Shown here: one piece after another, positions 28,101-35,915 of the stretch
Layout of the letters: each line of letters opens with the position of its first letter
How positions within the stretch are numbered: the first letter of the stretch is position 1
From: Hymenolepis diminuta
Lineage: Eukaryota; Platyhelminthes; Cestoda; Cyclophyllidea; Hymenolepididae
Direction of reading: 5' to 3'
Assembly (NCBI GenBank): GCA_900708905.1
Contig: CAADRB010000001.1
Location: 2,459,831-2,523,830 of the forward strand
DNA length: 64,000 nt
The notes under the pieces: generated by a model
Told to the model about the DNA's origin: nothing
Databases searched by the model: none
What the model saw: the letters and a program-made list of their open reading frames with translations, nothing else
Made by a program: the position numbers and the translations under genes

Positions 28101-28311
28101 CAAGCACTTTGTTTGAAATTTCATTTCATTATCTTGGAAGAAAAAGCGCATCACACCCACGAACTCCAAGTACTAAAGGGAATAATTTAGTTCCATAAGT
28201 TGCAATTACTTCATTGGGTTTCGACAAATGAAATAGATCCAAACGACTTGCATTCCAGTCATCAATTAATTTTAATAAATCTCGACGCACCCCTTCCATT
28301 TTAGCTATCAT
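795..28311 (-). CDS. AFDN: Afadin/Canoe-like junctional scaffold gene, 3' end beyond window
   Basis: Afadin links nectin-type adhesion receptors and Ras/Rap GTPases to actin at cell junctions. The exons encode, in order, RA1 (about residues 1-120), a charged linker, RA2 (about 250-360), FHA (about 400-580), a His/Gln/Ser-rich linker, a DIL domain (about 850-1250 depending on isoform) and PDZ (about 1390-1500). This order is specific to afadin. Recognisable signatures include DWNASRLDLF and FVGVMRFFFQD in RA1, NSTFTR and GGTLKIYG before and in RA2, LVEVVPEG before FHA, RIRRQRELLSLFTAVTDRL and LFNGLVEEP in DIL, LLLPDD after DIL, and GLSIIAAR and LGIYVKSVAQGG in PDZ. All splice phases are compatible. 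The gene opens at 28,311, and the donor at 794 shows that transcription continues off the left edge. Coordinates here span introns; exons are listed separately. The identification is firm, while exact exon ends are inferred by eye. Confidence 0.95.
2872..3084 (-). CDS. AFDN: Afadin exon 15: first half of PDZ
   Basis: 71 codons after a very pyrimidine-rich acceptor ending AAATTTAG. A Pro-rich start is followed by a Ser/Glu-rich linker, then the first PDZ strands IRIFSVAVPKIGNNLGLSII. GLSI is the carboxylate-binding loop, the GLGF equivalent. The donor GCTCGA|GTAAGT is near perfect, phase 0. The phase joins AAR to the SEDGSDLGIYVKSV of the next exon. Confidence 0.92.
3155..3583 (-). CDS. AFDN: Afadin exon 14: DIL-PDZ linker
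   Basis: 143 codons. The phase-0 acceptor is GGATCAATTAG; a nearby TTTCAG at 3,577 would break the frame. It encodes LELLDLRLPLLLPDDCYPS, matching the afadin LP.LLP.DGYSCD signature after DIL. It also holds INDLSNYLRPALLSGWCRLS and WDIYL, matching the segment that ends in a Trp and aromatic pair in afadin. The donor is CCAAAG|GTACAC, phase 0. The following intron is 70 nt. Confidence 0.9.
4638..4868 (-). CDS. AFDN: Afadin exon 13: end of DIL domain
   Basis: 77 codons after the acceptor CTTGTTTTGCAG. It starts AATLMQANMK, directly continuing YLTRLSQ of the previous exon, and includes LNSVQVRFILRAYRP, matching the afadin LNSLQ..ALL.NY signature. The donor is ACTCAG|GTATGG, phase 0. Confidence 0.92.
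5478..5890 (+). repeat. Dispersed repeat, copy 1 of inverted pair
   Basis: Very similar to the reverse complement of 8,560-8,955. Shared blocks include CTTCGGTTTTTCGTCCAC against CCTCGGTTTTTCGTCCAC, a GGCTCCTACGCT block, and a terminal CTGTTAGCTGTTAGC-like run. It lies inside the afadin intron between exons 12 and 13. No coding capacity or clear terminal structure is visible, so the element class is unknown. Confidence 0.8.
7469..7735 (-). CDS. AFDN: Afadin exon 12: DIL domain core
   Basis: 89 codons after the acceptor CTTCTTTTCTAG. It holds the most conserved DIL stretch: LVQLFARILHYISARLFNGL, then PQWGRLLSEWIHKKLVGWAE and GLRVAVECYLTRLSQ. In afadin and class V myosins this segment forms the hydrophobic core of the DIL helices. 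The donor is CCCAG|GTTTGT, phase 0. Confidence 0.93.
7985..8125 (+). repeat. Short dispersed repeat, partner near 13.74-13.85 kb
   Basis: Shares spaced blocks with 13,740-13,850: a GG.AGCAACGTTGTAAC-like block and CGATAAACCATTTAAAGG against CGATAAACAATTTAAAGG, followed by GAGATGA. A third, weaker match lies near 33,180-33,270. Boundaries are uncertain. Confidence 0.5.
8560..8955 (-). repeat. Dispersed repeat, copy 2 of inverted pair
   Basis: Inverted partner of 5,478-5,890, sitting in the neighbouring afadin intron. The order of similar blocks is preserved over roughly 400 bp with scattered indels, so this is a diverged interspersed element and not a recent segmental copy. The inverted pair could fold into a duplex in the pre-mRNA. 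Confidence 0.8.
9525..9782 (-). CDS. AFDN: Afadin exon 11: DIL domain part 2
   Basis: 86 codons after the acceptor AACTTATAG. It contains WMDLVDRLAELVESVFNSLL, a DIL helix, then a variable loop with an acidic run (GVEEEEIEITDD) that looks like a lineage-specific insertion. The donor CTG|GTGAGT is at consensus, phase 0. Confidence 0.88.
9854..10090 (-). CDS. AFDN: Afadin exon 10: DIL domain part 1
   Basis: 79 codons after the acceptor AAATTTACAG. It encodes basic helices (KQRIRRQRELLSLFTAVTDR) and then LLYFISKDVDLQRIF, corresponding to the afadin DIL segment with the LLNFI..D.DL.RI pattern. The donor is TTCCAG|GTATGA, phase 0. The following intron is 71 nt. Confidence 0.9.
11487..11806 (-). 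CDS. AFDN: Afadin exon 9: linker end and start of DIL region
   Basis: 320 nt in the short form, from the acceptor CACATTTCAG. A second acceptor, TTTTCCTCAG, would start the exon at 11,847 and add 41 nt in phase 2. It begins AKYTDSRSGTTLSVRKN with a Ser run. The start of the DIL region follows: PCQLAYAPSSLDALLDWLL, then a helix FSVYLMLRAICRQCDRW matching the afadin segment where DIL helices begin. The donor is GCTACG|GTAAGA, phase 0. Confidence 0.85.
12224..12311 (-). CDS. AFDN: Candidate alternative afadin linker exon (88 nt)
   Basis: 88 nt between the acceptor GGCGTTTCAG and the donor TTTTC|GTGAGT. Read from phase 1 it is open (SLEFFTKVPPKSKEE, then DSPILEIDSF) and leaves in phase 2. That phase does not fit the acceptor at 11,807. 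It does fit an upstream acceptor of the same exon (TTTTCCTCAG, exon starting at 11,847), giving the join DSF-S-SESQMNVIQ with no stop. Two independent sites matching in phase make chance less likely, but no family similarity supports it. Confidence 0.55.
12846..12950 (-). CDS. AFDN: Afadin cassette exon, duplicate of the start of the exon at 11.5-11.8 kb
   Basis: 105 nt between the acceptor CTAACTCTTTAG and the donor ACCT|GTATGC. It enters and leaves in phase 1, so it can be included or skipped without a frame change. It encodes TKYTDSRTLVARNRS followed by a Ser/Thr-rich tail. The exon at 11.8 kb begins AKYTDSR, then TLSVRKN and a Ser run, starting at the matching acceptor position. In the shared KYTDSR block the two copies differ at three third-codon positions and at no amino acid, which argues for selection on both. 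It could be alternative or constitutive. Confidence 0.68.
13735..13855 (+). repeat. Short dispersed repeat, partner near 8.0-8.1 kb
   Basis: Direct partner of the 7,985-8,125 element, with a shorter spacer between the shared blocks. It lies in the afadin intron upstream of the duplicated exon. No coding content is seen. Confidence 0.5.
17558..17888 (-). CDS. AFDN: Afadin exon 7: His/Gln/Ser-rich linker
   Basis: 331 nt after the acceptor ATACATTTAG. It encodes a low-complexity linker between FHA and DIL with repeated His-Ser-Gln clusters, followed by a Ser/Asp-rich stretch (SARSDFSDSTN). There is no recognisable domain. It is placed by position, open frame and splice sites: the donor GCAA|GTAAGT is strong and leaves phase 1. 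That phase is exactly what the duplicated exon, the 88-nt exon and the short form of the next main exon all require. Confidence 0.75.
20165..20599 (-). CDS. AFDN: Afadin exon 6: FHA domain
   Basis: 145 codons after the acceptor TTATTTTTAG. The frame carries the C-terminal strands of an FHA fold: GWLVCAPVAQESLAPVLVNG (display strand and turn), then HWLAPGDIIQLGSSGRCRF, matching the afadin pattern of a hydrophobic Gly-Asp loop and a closing strand. A Pro run (NPPPPPKPP) follows. The donor is probably TTATCT|GTAGGC, phase 0, which is weaker than the other donors, so the 3' end could differ by some bases. A further small exon in the flanking intron cannot be excluded. Confidence 0.85.
20600..26821 (-). 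other. Large afadin intron (about 6.2 kb)
   Basis: AT-rich sequence with no supported exon. It contains a perfect 15-base palindrome at about 22,812-22,826 (ACCCC..GGGGT), a long AT palindrome at about 23,957-23,995, and a stretch at 24.5-24.9 kb that weakly resembles the dispersed repeat at 5.5 and 8.9 kb. The other long introns (12,951-17,557; 17,889-20,164; 10,091-11,486) are similarly AT-rich and without clear content. Confidence 0.5.
26822..27070 (-). CDS. AFDN: Afadin exon 5: RA2 to FHA junction
   Basis: Eighty-three codons after the acceptor CTTTTCTAG. It begins LRPRLTRIEKQR, the basic stretch that follows RA2 in afadin, then a polar linker, then ACLVEVVPEGKNNRKP and IYSLPLHLGK, matching the first strands of the afadin FHA domain. 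The donor GGGAAA|GTGAGT is near consensus, phase 0. It precedes the largest intron (about 6.2 kb). Confidence 0.88.
27106..27771 (-). CDS. AFDN: Afadin exon 4: charged linker and RA2
   Basis: The longest exon found (666 nt, 222 codons). Its first half is a Lys/Ser/Asp-rich linker with an acidic DDDED run. It then shows the afadin signature PPNSTFTRMISDPEALMQK, followed by RA2 starting GGTLKIYGELIDP and PYKTLLLSTRD. RA2 binds GTP-loaded Ras/Rap in characterised afadins; that is family knowledge and not something seen here. The acceptor is TTTTCTTAG and the donor is TTTGAG|GTTCGT, phase 0. The following intron is 35 nt. Confidence 0.92.
27844..27947 (-). CDS. AFDN: Afadin exon 3: end of RA1
   Basis: Short 104-nt exon after the acceptor TGTTTTGCAG. 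It starts with two bases completing a Glu codon and encodes the last RA1 strands, PLLVQLNWTK and GKFILKV. The donor is AATCAG|GTATGT, phase 0. The following intron is 72 nt. Confidence 0.9.
27980..28172 (-). CDS. AFDN: Afadin exon 2: RA1 core
   Basis: Begins after the acceptor CCCTTTAG with TAC TTG GAG TTC and carries the RA1 core, with FVGVMRFFFQD and TKCLRVSSTMKT clearly recognisable. It ends in phase 1 at AATTCAG|GTATTT. The split codon joins the next exon as GAG, giving TNSERKLDADEYPLLVQLNW across the junction, which is the expected afadin continuation. The following intron is 32 nt. Confidence 0.9.
28210..28311 (-). CDS. AFDN: Afadin exon 1: start codon and first half of RA1
   Basis: Encodes 34 residues ending SRLDLFHLSKPNE, matching the N-terminal helix and first strand of afadin RA1. 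Two ATGs lie in frame, at 28,311 and 28,299. The second has the better context (AAAATGGAA), so the true start may be four codons in. An in-frame TAG lies just upstream of the first ATG, so translation cannot begin further 5' without splicing. The donor is GAA|GTAATT, phase 0. The following intron is only 37 nt (28,173-28,209). Confidence 0.9.
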
Positions 28312-29400
28312 TTTAAAAGCTGTCTACGGAAACAGTAATTTTTGTCATTGAATTTTAATTAAGCGCTTCGGCTATAATGTGACCTTGTTTTGAGTAGCTG
28401 CAGGCAAAATTGCAGTAATAGGTATGATAAAACAAACGTTCTAAAAGTTTAAAATATCTTAAAGCCAAATCACTTTCAATTTTTATTAGAATTCGCGAAA
28501 TATACACTTTGTCTCTTTTGGTAAATTTATATGGAATTATTATTTGTTTCATTTTTACAAATAATTATTTACAACTGATTCATTTTGAATATATCAGTCA
28601 GATTTTGCTTTCTAATTAGTCAAGGCTTCAATTGGTGTATTTTTTTAACTTTAACATTTGTTTGTCAAACGCATAAAATGTCCGATATATAACTGATCTA
28701 TTTGGGTTGGAAATTTTATTTTATGCAACATAGAAGAAATAAGCAAACTAATTAGAATTTATATGCAAGCGTTTTTGTTCCTCTGCTTGGGTATCTGTGT
28801 TCAAACGCAAAGATACATGCGCCTGGTCCCCTTGTAGATACCATTATTCATAGCTCATATTTTCCCTTCACTAGGAGTTGATTGACGTCCGCCGTCTATA
28901 GCGCACATATTTAAATTTATCAATGGAGAGTTGATGCCACTATGTTCTTACTTAAATAACTGTCATAAAGGGACTTTATTTTGATTATTTCAATGACACT
29001 GGAAATATTTGCGTGGGCTGGAAAATTCGACGATACAATCCGATCTTTCTGCTTAGTTCTTTACAATTAGTAAGAAAATATAAAGTGGCTATTTTACACA
29101 ATTAAAGTACTATTTGCACATAAACGAGAAGCCGATAATAAATTTATGACTACGCTGGAATATAGATATTAGTTCCCGTGTACATATGGCAGAGAGAGTA
29201 ATTTGTTTTAATCACGAAATTCAACATATAATTAAGCATTCCCTCAAATTTTGTTACGTTTTATGATCAAATATACGCTTGCGGTGTACAAATACACCAC
29301 GTTAAATCTATCACCGACGAAGCTGATTTGTTGGCATTTGCTCACAAAGGATATTTTTTAGATTACATTGACTAAAAGTCAATGTATTCCTTCAGTTTTG
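28312..29400. other. 5' flank of afadin, no supported gene
   Basis: AT-rich flank that should contain the afadin promoter and 5' UTR. No TATA or initiator element can be assigned with confidence. Immediately before the start codon, a splice-acceptor-like GTTTCCGTAGACAG ends 8 nt upstream of the first ATG (minus strand), which could be a cis 5' UTR acceptor or a spliced-leader acceptor. A perfect 9-bp hairpin (ACATTGACT-AAA-AGTCAATGT) lies at about 29,364-29,384. Confidence 0.4.
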
Positions 29401-29690
29401 TTAGAAGAAATGATAATTATTTTCCTCCGCTCTCAATATTTCTTCTATGAATGAAAATGTAATCTCTTTCTTTGCTTCCCCAATGAGAAATGACACTTGG
29501 TAATTATACTTATTTGTTTAAGCCGATACTGATGGAGAGTGAGTTCGCTAATGCATGTGTTTTGACAATAACATGTCTTGTGATCTGCCGTGAGTTATTA
29601 GCTTCTGTGTTAGGTTGCCATATTACCGACTCTTCTAGATTGTTGGCTCTGTAAGATTACTACCGGAACTCCCAGTCGGTTACGGCAATA
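29401..29690 (-). repeat. Three-copy dispersed repeat, inverted copy A
   Basis: The reverse complement matches 34,975-35,255 and 35,620-35,915 almost end to end. Shared blocks include GCCAACAATCTAGAA, CAGAAGCTAATAAC, CGGCTTAAA.AAATAAG, and GAAGAAATATTG followed by GGAAAATAATTATCA. It is about 290 bp with no open frame. It looks like a non-autonomous interspersed element. Confidence 0.85.
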
Positions 29691-30839
29691 ACAAATTTGA
29701 ATTCTTCTTTGGCTAAGACATAGTATGTTATCATGTGTTCTTTTTTTAGATTCCCCAAGACATTGCATTAATTACAATATGAACTGAAAACATCACAACA
29801 CAAAATGACCCAAACCACTATATTCAAAGTAAGACGCACGTTTTATATGGGCTGATTTATATTATGCGTCATTTACAACCGTAATGTACATGAATTTGTT
29901 TAATCAAAGGGAATCAGGTATTAGAAGGTGGAAAATACGTGGTCTCCTTCTTTAGCGTTCCTCCTCACCTCTTGTATCTATCGGTCCTGAGGTTAACAGG
30001 TCACGCAGCAGTCCTATTGGTCTTGCGAAATGTACAATCAAACTTGAGGAAGATCTGCATAGGAAACTTGTTCGTTAGCCTGATTTGTAGAACTAAAATG
30101 GAGAAACTGTTGTTAACGCTGGGCACAATGACACCGATCAGCATTCGCTCTACCCTTTTCGACAACTCAGCGTTTACTCAAAAGCACACTTTGATACTAC
30201 TTATTTTCATGAGGGATTGCTGTGACCTAAATTACTGCGAACTGGTACAACCTCAGTTAAGATGAGCTTAAGATATTTAAACTCAGTTGACTCTCTAGTG
30301 TGGATCTGAGTTACTGTAGGCCCTGGATCCCATCTTAACCAACTTTGTCCTTAAACATCTTTCCAAGAACAGTAAATCCCGTAGAGATCTAACCTTCAGC
30401 ATCCAAATTACTTACTTACCTCTCCTTTTTACCTGATCGTTTTCTGTTCTTCCTACTCGTGCCTGTCTCGTCCTTTGTTTAACTTATTGTGCGGTGAAGA
30501 TCGCGACAAGCCAGAACTGCGATAGATTAAACAGGCCATACTCTCCAGGCTCTAAACTCTTACGTCACATCCCATTTAGTTAATAACCATTCCACTCTTG
30601 GCAAAAATGTAAAATTCCGAATATGCAGGTTGAGAAGTTGCTCGAAACCCGCCTAGAGATCACTAGTCTAAAGCATTCAATCTCTTAAGGAGACAGATAT
30701 CTAATAGACACCTAATGAAAATGGCAGGATTCAAAAAGTATACTCCTTCACATATATAGGGACAGCGAGAGAAGCTATAATCCGCAACATTTTAAAAGTC
30801 AAACAGCAACTCGCAAAGTTCCGGTACATATTTAAATGT

Positions 30840-31130
30840 CCCCAGCTATAGAGATCTCCACCAAGCCAATCCTCTGCTACGGCCTTTCCACTCTGAACTA
30901 CCTGTCTGATAGCAATAGACCTGATCTCCCTATATCACTGCGATAAGGTTTACCCAAAGATTACGCCATGACATGTGGTTGTTCCAGAAAATCCCACACT
31001 AGACTTCAATAAGGCTTCACCGTTGGACTGCTATAGAACGTCTTTCCAGCCCTCTTAAACAACTTCTTTTAGTTCACAGATTTCAAGAAAAACTGGAGGC
31101 GAAAATTTACACAAAGCCATAGCTAAGACA
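30840..31130 (+). mobile_element. Possible decayed reverse-transcriptase remnant
   Basis: In one plus-strand frame the stretch TKPILCYGLSTLNYL resembles the KP(I/V)L.YG..(W) region at the end of the reverse-transcriptase domain in non-LTR retrotransposons. Frame breaks and stops follow. The surrounding 30.0-31.5 kb is richer in GC than its neighbours and full of stops. The evidence is a single short motif, so this is tentative. Confidence 0.25.
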
Positions 31131-31752
31131 AATCAATCAGGCTATCAAGTAAGTCATTAATGGCTAAAACAGCCAATAACGTCAATTACTATGTCTAATA
31201 GGGTAAATCCCCGCCTCAAGGGGAATCGATTTTAAAACAGTGAGAGGTGAGGATGATAACTTTATGCGAGTGCTCGGAAAGAGAAAAGTAATGCTTTAGC
31301 ACTATTGACAGAATCACTGTTCTTCGGGCGCGATAATCAACAAGATCTTTCTGTGTCCCATTTCTGGTCGTTTTAAATCCCATAAAACATGGATGGTTGA
31401 AACACCACATATCAAATGCCATCCCTGATATCGATATTGGAAAAAGCTACAGTCTATGTTTTTAGGATCCCACTAATAAGATCGTTCTACTCCTTCACAA
31501 ACTATTTCCTTTCTGCTGTAGCTGTGCATCCGTCTGTCTGATAGGTAAATTAAATATTAATGATACACAATATATATAATAATCACGTCGAGCCAGTTCC
31601 TATAACTCAGCTGCAGTGACATAGAGACGGTAATTAAAAAAAGAGATTAACTAATTATATATGCTCTTATCAATCATCATTCCTCTGTGAAGGCGTCGCC
31701 AGCGTCTGCCATGCGTTGAGCAATGCTGACTAGACTCTCATAATTTTAGGAG

Positions 31753-31872
31753 TATCTACGTGGACGTCTTCGGATATGACGATTGTGAGAAACGAAATAA
31801 GAGACAAAACAAACAATCAAAATCCGAACACCGATGATAGCTACAATGTATAAAATCAGAGCCAGTATAAGC
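31753..31872 (-). CDS. Exon-like segment: membrane helix and basic tail, unknown
   Basis: After an acceptor-like GATAATTAG the frame reads LILALILYIVAIIGVRILIV, CFVSYFVSHN, RHIRRRPRRYS and then a stop. This is a hydrophobic helix of about 25-30 residues followed by an Arg-rich tail, typical of a single-pass membrane protein C-terminus. Upstream in the same frame, beyond the TAG, the sequence is also hydrophobic (MPLNCLLILLDN). It could be a terminal exon, a broken gene or chance. No homologue is recognised. Confidence 0.35.
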
Positions 31873-32814
31873 TAATTATCTAGTAAAATAAGCAAACAGT
31901 TGAGAGGCATAACGACAACTATGCAGATATACCGGGATATTTTTAATTCATTCTCTGAATTCTTTCGAGTATCTGTTAACTGGAGTATTTTGTGAAAGTC
32001 TTTGTGAGATTCACAACGCTAACAAGGCTGATTGAAGCACGTGCGCTAGAACTTCTAGAAAGTGCCGTATGCAATCGGTAGCGTAGAGAACAAGCACGGA
32101 CGCGCGTGCAGAGACCTCCTCAACCAATCAGCAACCAAGATCTCTGTAACCTAGCATGGTTTCGTATTTAATGACTAGGCCTTTGACGGCACATACATAT
32201 AGAAGTGAGCAAAAGACCCACCCCACTCAATATCTTTCTTGTTCCTACCACTTTGGGCATAGCCCAGTTAACTTTGGGAGCAAACTGATAATAGAGGGCT
32301 CTGCTGGAGGCTATTTCGACTGCTTACTTAGGTGTAGCAACAAGACTTATTGGTGCAGCATCCGCTACATCTCCCAGCGGCGGATACTTTTTTATTAAAA
32401 AAGAATGAAACAACAGTAGATATAGTGTCTCCGTACGAAAAGGCAATATAAGACGAAATAAAGCCGTTTGTTCCTAAATATACACAAAAAACTGATTTAC
32501 TTTTCACTTTAATTAATAAATAAATTACAGCAAAATAGGATATTTATTGGCTATCTGAAAGATTAAATAATCGTATATTAGATCAAGTAAGTTAAAAAAT
32601 TATTAATATACTTTGGGGTAGTAAGCAGCAAATTTGTCAAAATCCACTCTACTGCTGGATTGGGGAGGACGGCTTACAATACTTACTTCTTAACACATCT
32701 CAAATGATCAAATCTACTCTAATTCAAAAAATGCCGTTAAGAAAATTTAGTAGAAGTAAAAATTGCCTTGCAGGTCAGTTTGTAAGGGAAAAATCTGTCT
32801 AAAGAAAGGTGAAC

Positions 32815-32910
32815 CTGCAAACTCCAATGTTTCCCAAAACGGGCTGCAGTCTGCCAAATCCAAGTGAATTAAAAACTGGTCGATCATAGCATTGGCATCG
32901 TCTGCCATAT
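32815..32910 (-). CDS. Exon-like segment with start codon, unknown small protein
   Basis: The acceptor TTGCTTCTGTTATGATACAG is followed after two bases by ATG and an open frame, MADDANAMIDQFLIHLDLAD then CSPFWETLEFA. It reaches a plausible donor GCAG|GTTCAC and stays open to a stop at 32,747. The acidic, helix-prone composition is unlike the Phe/Leu/Ile-rich chance frames around it. No family is recognised. A hydrophobic segment 1 kb downstream on the same strand might belong to it, but the simple join is out of phase. Confidence 0.4.
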
Positions 32911-34974
32911 CTGTATCATAACAGAAGCAATTCACAAAATTATCACTAGATAATAATATTTAACATAAACTTTCTTGTAAAGCACCACTCTGGCTTTTTC
33001 ATAAATGTCAACCCGTTTATTTAATAAGTCTGTATAACAATATTTTAATATACTTATATATTTGTAGGAATTTGATGTATATAAATAATACTTAAGTAAT
33101 TTGCATTTTAAATTGCTAGAAATGAAGATTATTCAAATGATAAAACTTGGCACACCCTACCTTCCTAGAATGCAGATGTTTTGTATAGTGCGGGGTGAAA
33201 CAATAGAGGCTACAAGGTCGTAATTGGGTCTTCCAGTAACAATTACTGTCGATGACAAACAATAATGTTAAATAAAAAATATCTTCTTTATTTGAATTTA
33301 TTCTTCCTTTTTCGTGCCATTTTAATCAAAGAATCATCTTAAGCATGTCACGGAGACAGTCGTCTTTTATTCACACCATCTTTCCCCATCACTGTCAAGC
33401 CAGTCACAATTGGTAAATTTTGAAATTAATTAGAATATTTAAATTACTACCTTAATCTGGTGCAGCAATTAAATAAAGTTAAAGTTTACATATCCGACGT
33501 ATTTTCCTCTGGTTTCTAAACAATTTTATATGGTATTTTTTGGTGATATATAATTTGAAATGGTAATAAGGGACAAAACCACATATTCACTTTAACATTG
33601 TAGCGTGGGCACTAAATAAAAGCTTGAATATCCAACCGATTTAATAGTAATTAATTTTTAATCATTCCAGCAATGCTTATTCATTGATATCTTGATTTTT
33701 GACAAACATATTTTTATTCTTCCATTTTTTCATTTGCAGTTTAGTTAAGTTCTACCTCTCCGAGCGGGATGCTATTATAAGATTGTGATTTCCGGAAACT
33801 TCAAAATCCGATTTAAAATCTCTTCAACGTAATGACACTAATTTAGTCATCTTTTTATTTTGGGGATTTTGAAGGGACTTAATTGTTAATACTCAGACAA
33901 AACGATTATTTTCCCCATAGTTCCAGCTATCTTATTTTTGAAAATTAATTTCTTCCTTGGAGTCTTTTTTTATCCAAGCTCTTTTAATTATATATATTAA
34001 TCCTGTAATATTTAGAAATAGCATAACTTCTCTGATAACGAAGAGAATATTCAAAATCTTTTCTCCATCCTGACGCTTATTGAGCGAGGAACTACGAAGC
34101 ACTTTATTCTCTGTATATTTAACTACTCCCGTTGCTTTTTATTTTAACTCAAGATTTTAAGTTTGTTTTTCTTTGTACAAAAGGACATAATTGTCTAGTA
34201 ATAATCAAGAATGAATGAGTCAAATTGATGCTATAACTAGTTTTTATTTTAATTGCAATTTCTTAATAATACTAAAAGCTAATATTTTCGATTAAATCTA
34301 TAGTTTAATTAGAATTCAATGTGGAGAATTATTCAATCAGCCTCGTCACTGTTTAAATTCACTTTTAAATATGTCAATTGAGTAGAGTTAAATTAAAATG
34401 ATTTGCGATAGTTATGAAAATATGCCAATGCTAACCAAACACTGTGAAACTGTAGAGATAGGATCGATGTCACTTTACGTCCCTCATAAATTTATTCACT
34501 TCCATTCTCCTGATATCGAACGAAGTACGTGGTTAAAAAAATGCAAGCCTTTGCTTTCATTGAAATCAATAAGCAGTTCAACTTTCCAATAAACAGCATC
34601 ATAGTGATGGATACATTTTTATCTTTTGCCATTTTTGTCCTTTTGTACCACTTGGTATAAACGGCATTTCACTCTTGGTCAAAGTCGTACTGCAGACTGC
34701 CGACATATATTCATCTACAGGTCGGTTTTGTACCCTTTAATGTTTCTTGGTACATCATCCCATCTTTTATATTCTTGTAGATATTTATACCCTTTCAGCC
34801 TACATCGTCTTACCTATACGATATCTCTGGCGCTAATAATTGCTCATTTGACAAACTGAGAATGCAAAACATTCGAATGTTCTCACTGTACACCAAGAAC
34901 GGCGAATTATTTAGAGGAAGATAAAATGAGGCGTCATAACGGTCTGTAAAATGGCTATGAGGGTGCTATACCAA

Positions 34975-35255
34975 CTAGGAGTTCTGGTAGTAATCTCGCA
35001 GAGCCAACAATCTAGAAAACTCGATAATATAGCAACTTAACCCAGAAGCTAATAACCCACAGCAAATAAGAAGGCACGTTATAGTCAACACTTGTGTATT
35101 AACGAAACCCTTTCTCAATCGGTATCGGCTTAAATAAATAAGAATAATTATCAAGTGTCTTTTATCGGTGGGGAAATAAAGAAAGAAATTGCAATTTTAT
35201 TCATAGAAGAAATATTGGGAGTGGGGGAAAATAATTATCATTTCTTCTAACAGAA
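34975..35255 (+). repeat. Three-copy dispersed repeat, copy B
   Basis: Same unit as 35,620-35,915 in direct orientation, about 380 bp apart. Divergence is scattered, mostly single-base changes with few indels. No target-site duplication or terminal inverted repeat is obvious by eye. Confidence 0.85.
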
Positions 35256-35619
35256 GGTAAGTCAAGAAATGGGACAGAAATCGGACATCAGCCCTTCCGT
35301 CATCAAAGATTCTTAGTTCATAAGGTTTTCACCACCCACAACTTTAGGCTCAAATCTTCAGATTTCATTCCTCTCTCGTTCCAGTCTACCTTGATTAGAT
35401 GGATCCAATAATAGACATGCAAAAGGAAGTAAGCAATTTTGAAAGTATTTATGCATATTTGCTGGGGTGCAATAAAATAAAGTGCTGACTAATTAAGATG
35501 AATTTTAATTGGAGTTAGTTAAGTGAGAGAGAATGCGCACAGAAGTAATGTTAATAATAGTGGGCACAATAATAGTAATAATAACATTATGGTGCTCTAA
35601 TTTCCGCTGCCCATTGGGA

Positions 35620-35915
35620 AATTGCCATCCGTGACTAACTAAGAGTTCTGGTATTTATCTTACACAGCCAACAATCTAGAAGAGTCGGTAATATGGCAAC
35701 CTAACACAGAAGCTAATAACTCACGGCAGATCACAAGACATGTTATTGTCAAAACACATGCATTAGCGAACTCACTCTCCATCAGTATCGGCTTAAACAA
35801 ATAAGTATGATTTCCTAGTGTCATTTATCATTGGGGAAGCAAAGAAAGAAATCACATTTTCATTCATAGAAGAAATATTGAGAGCGGAGGAAAATAATTA
35901 TCATTCCTTCTAGCA
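35620..35915 (+). repeat. Three-copy dispersed repeat, copy C
   Basis: Direct partner of copy B and closer in sequence to the inverted copy A. A shared flank (ATTGCC..CCGT.AC..ACT) before the GAGTTC(T/C)GG block lets the 5' boundary be set near 35,620. No coding content is seen. Confidence 0.85.

Noticed and set aside
28355..28552. 65-codon minus-strand frame just upstream of afadin exon 1
   Set aside because: AT-driven composition, no family similarity, and a stop before exon 1. The afadin N-terminus is already complete without it.
31680..31735. Minus-strand frame ending MADAGDAFTEE, considered as a spliced last exon of the 31.8 kb segment
   Set aside because: Would require an intron of about 22 nt with a poor donor, and the preceding frame already ends in its own stop.
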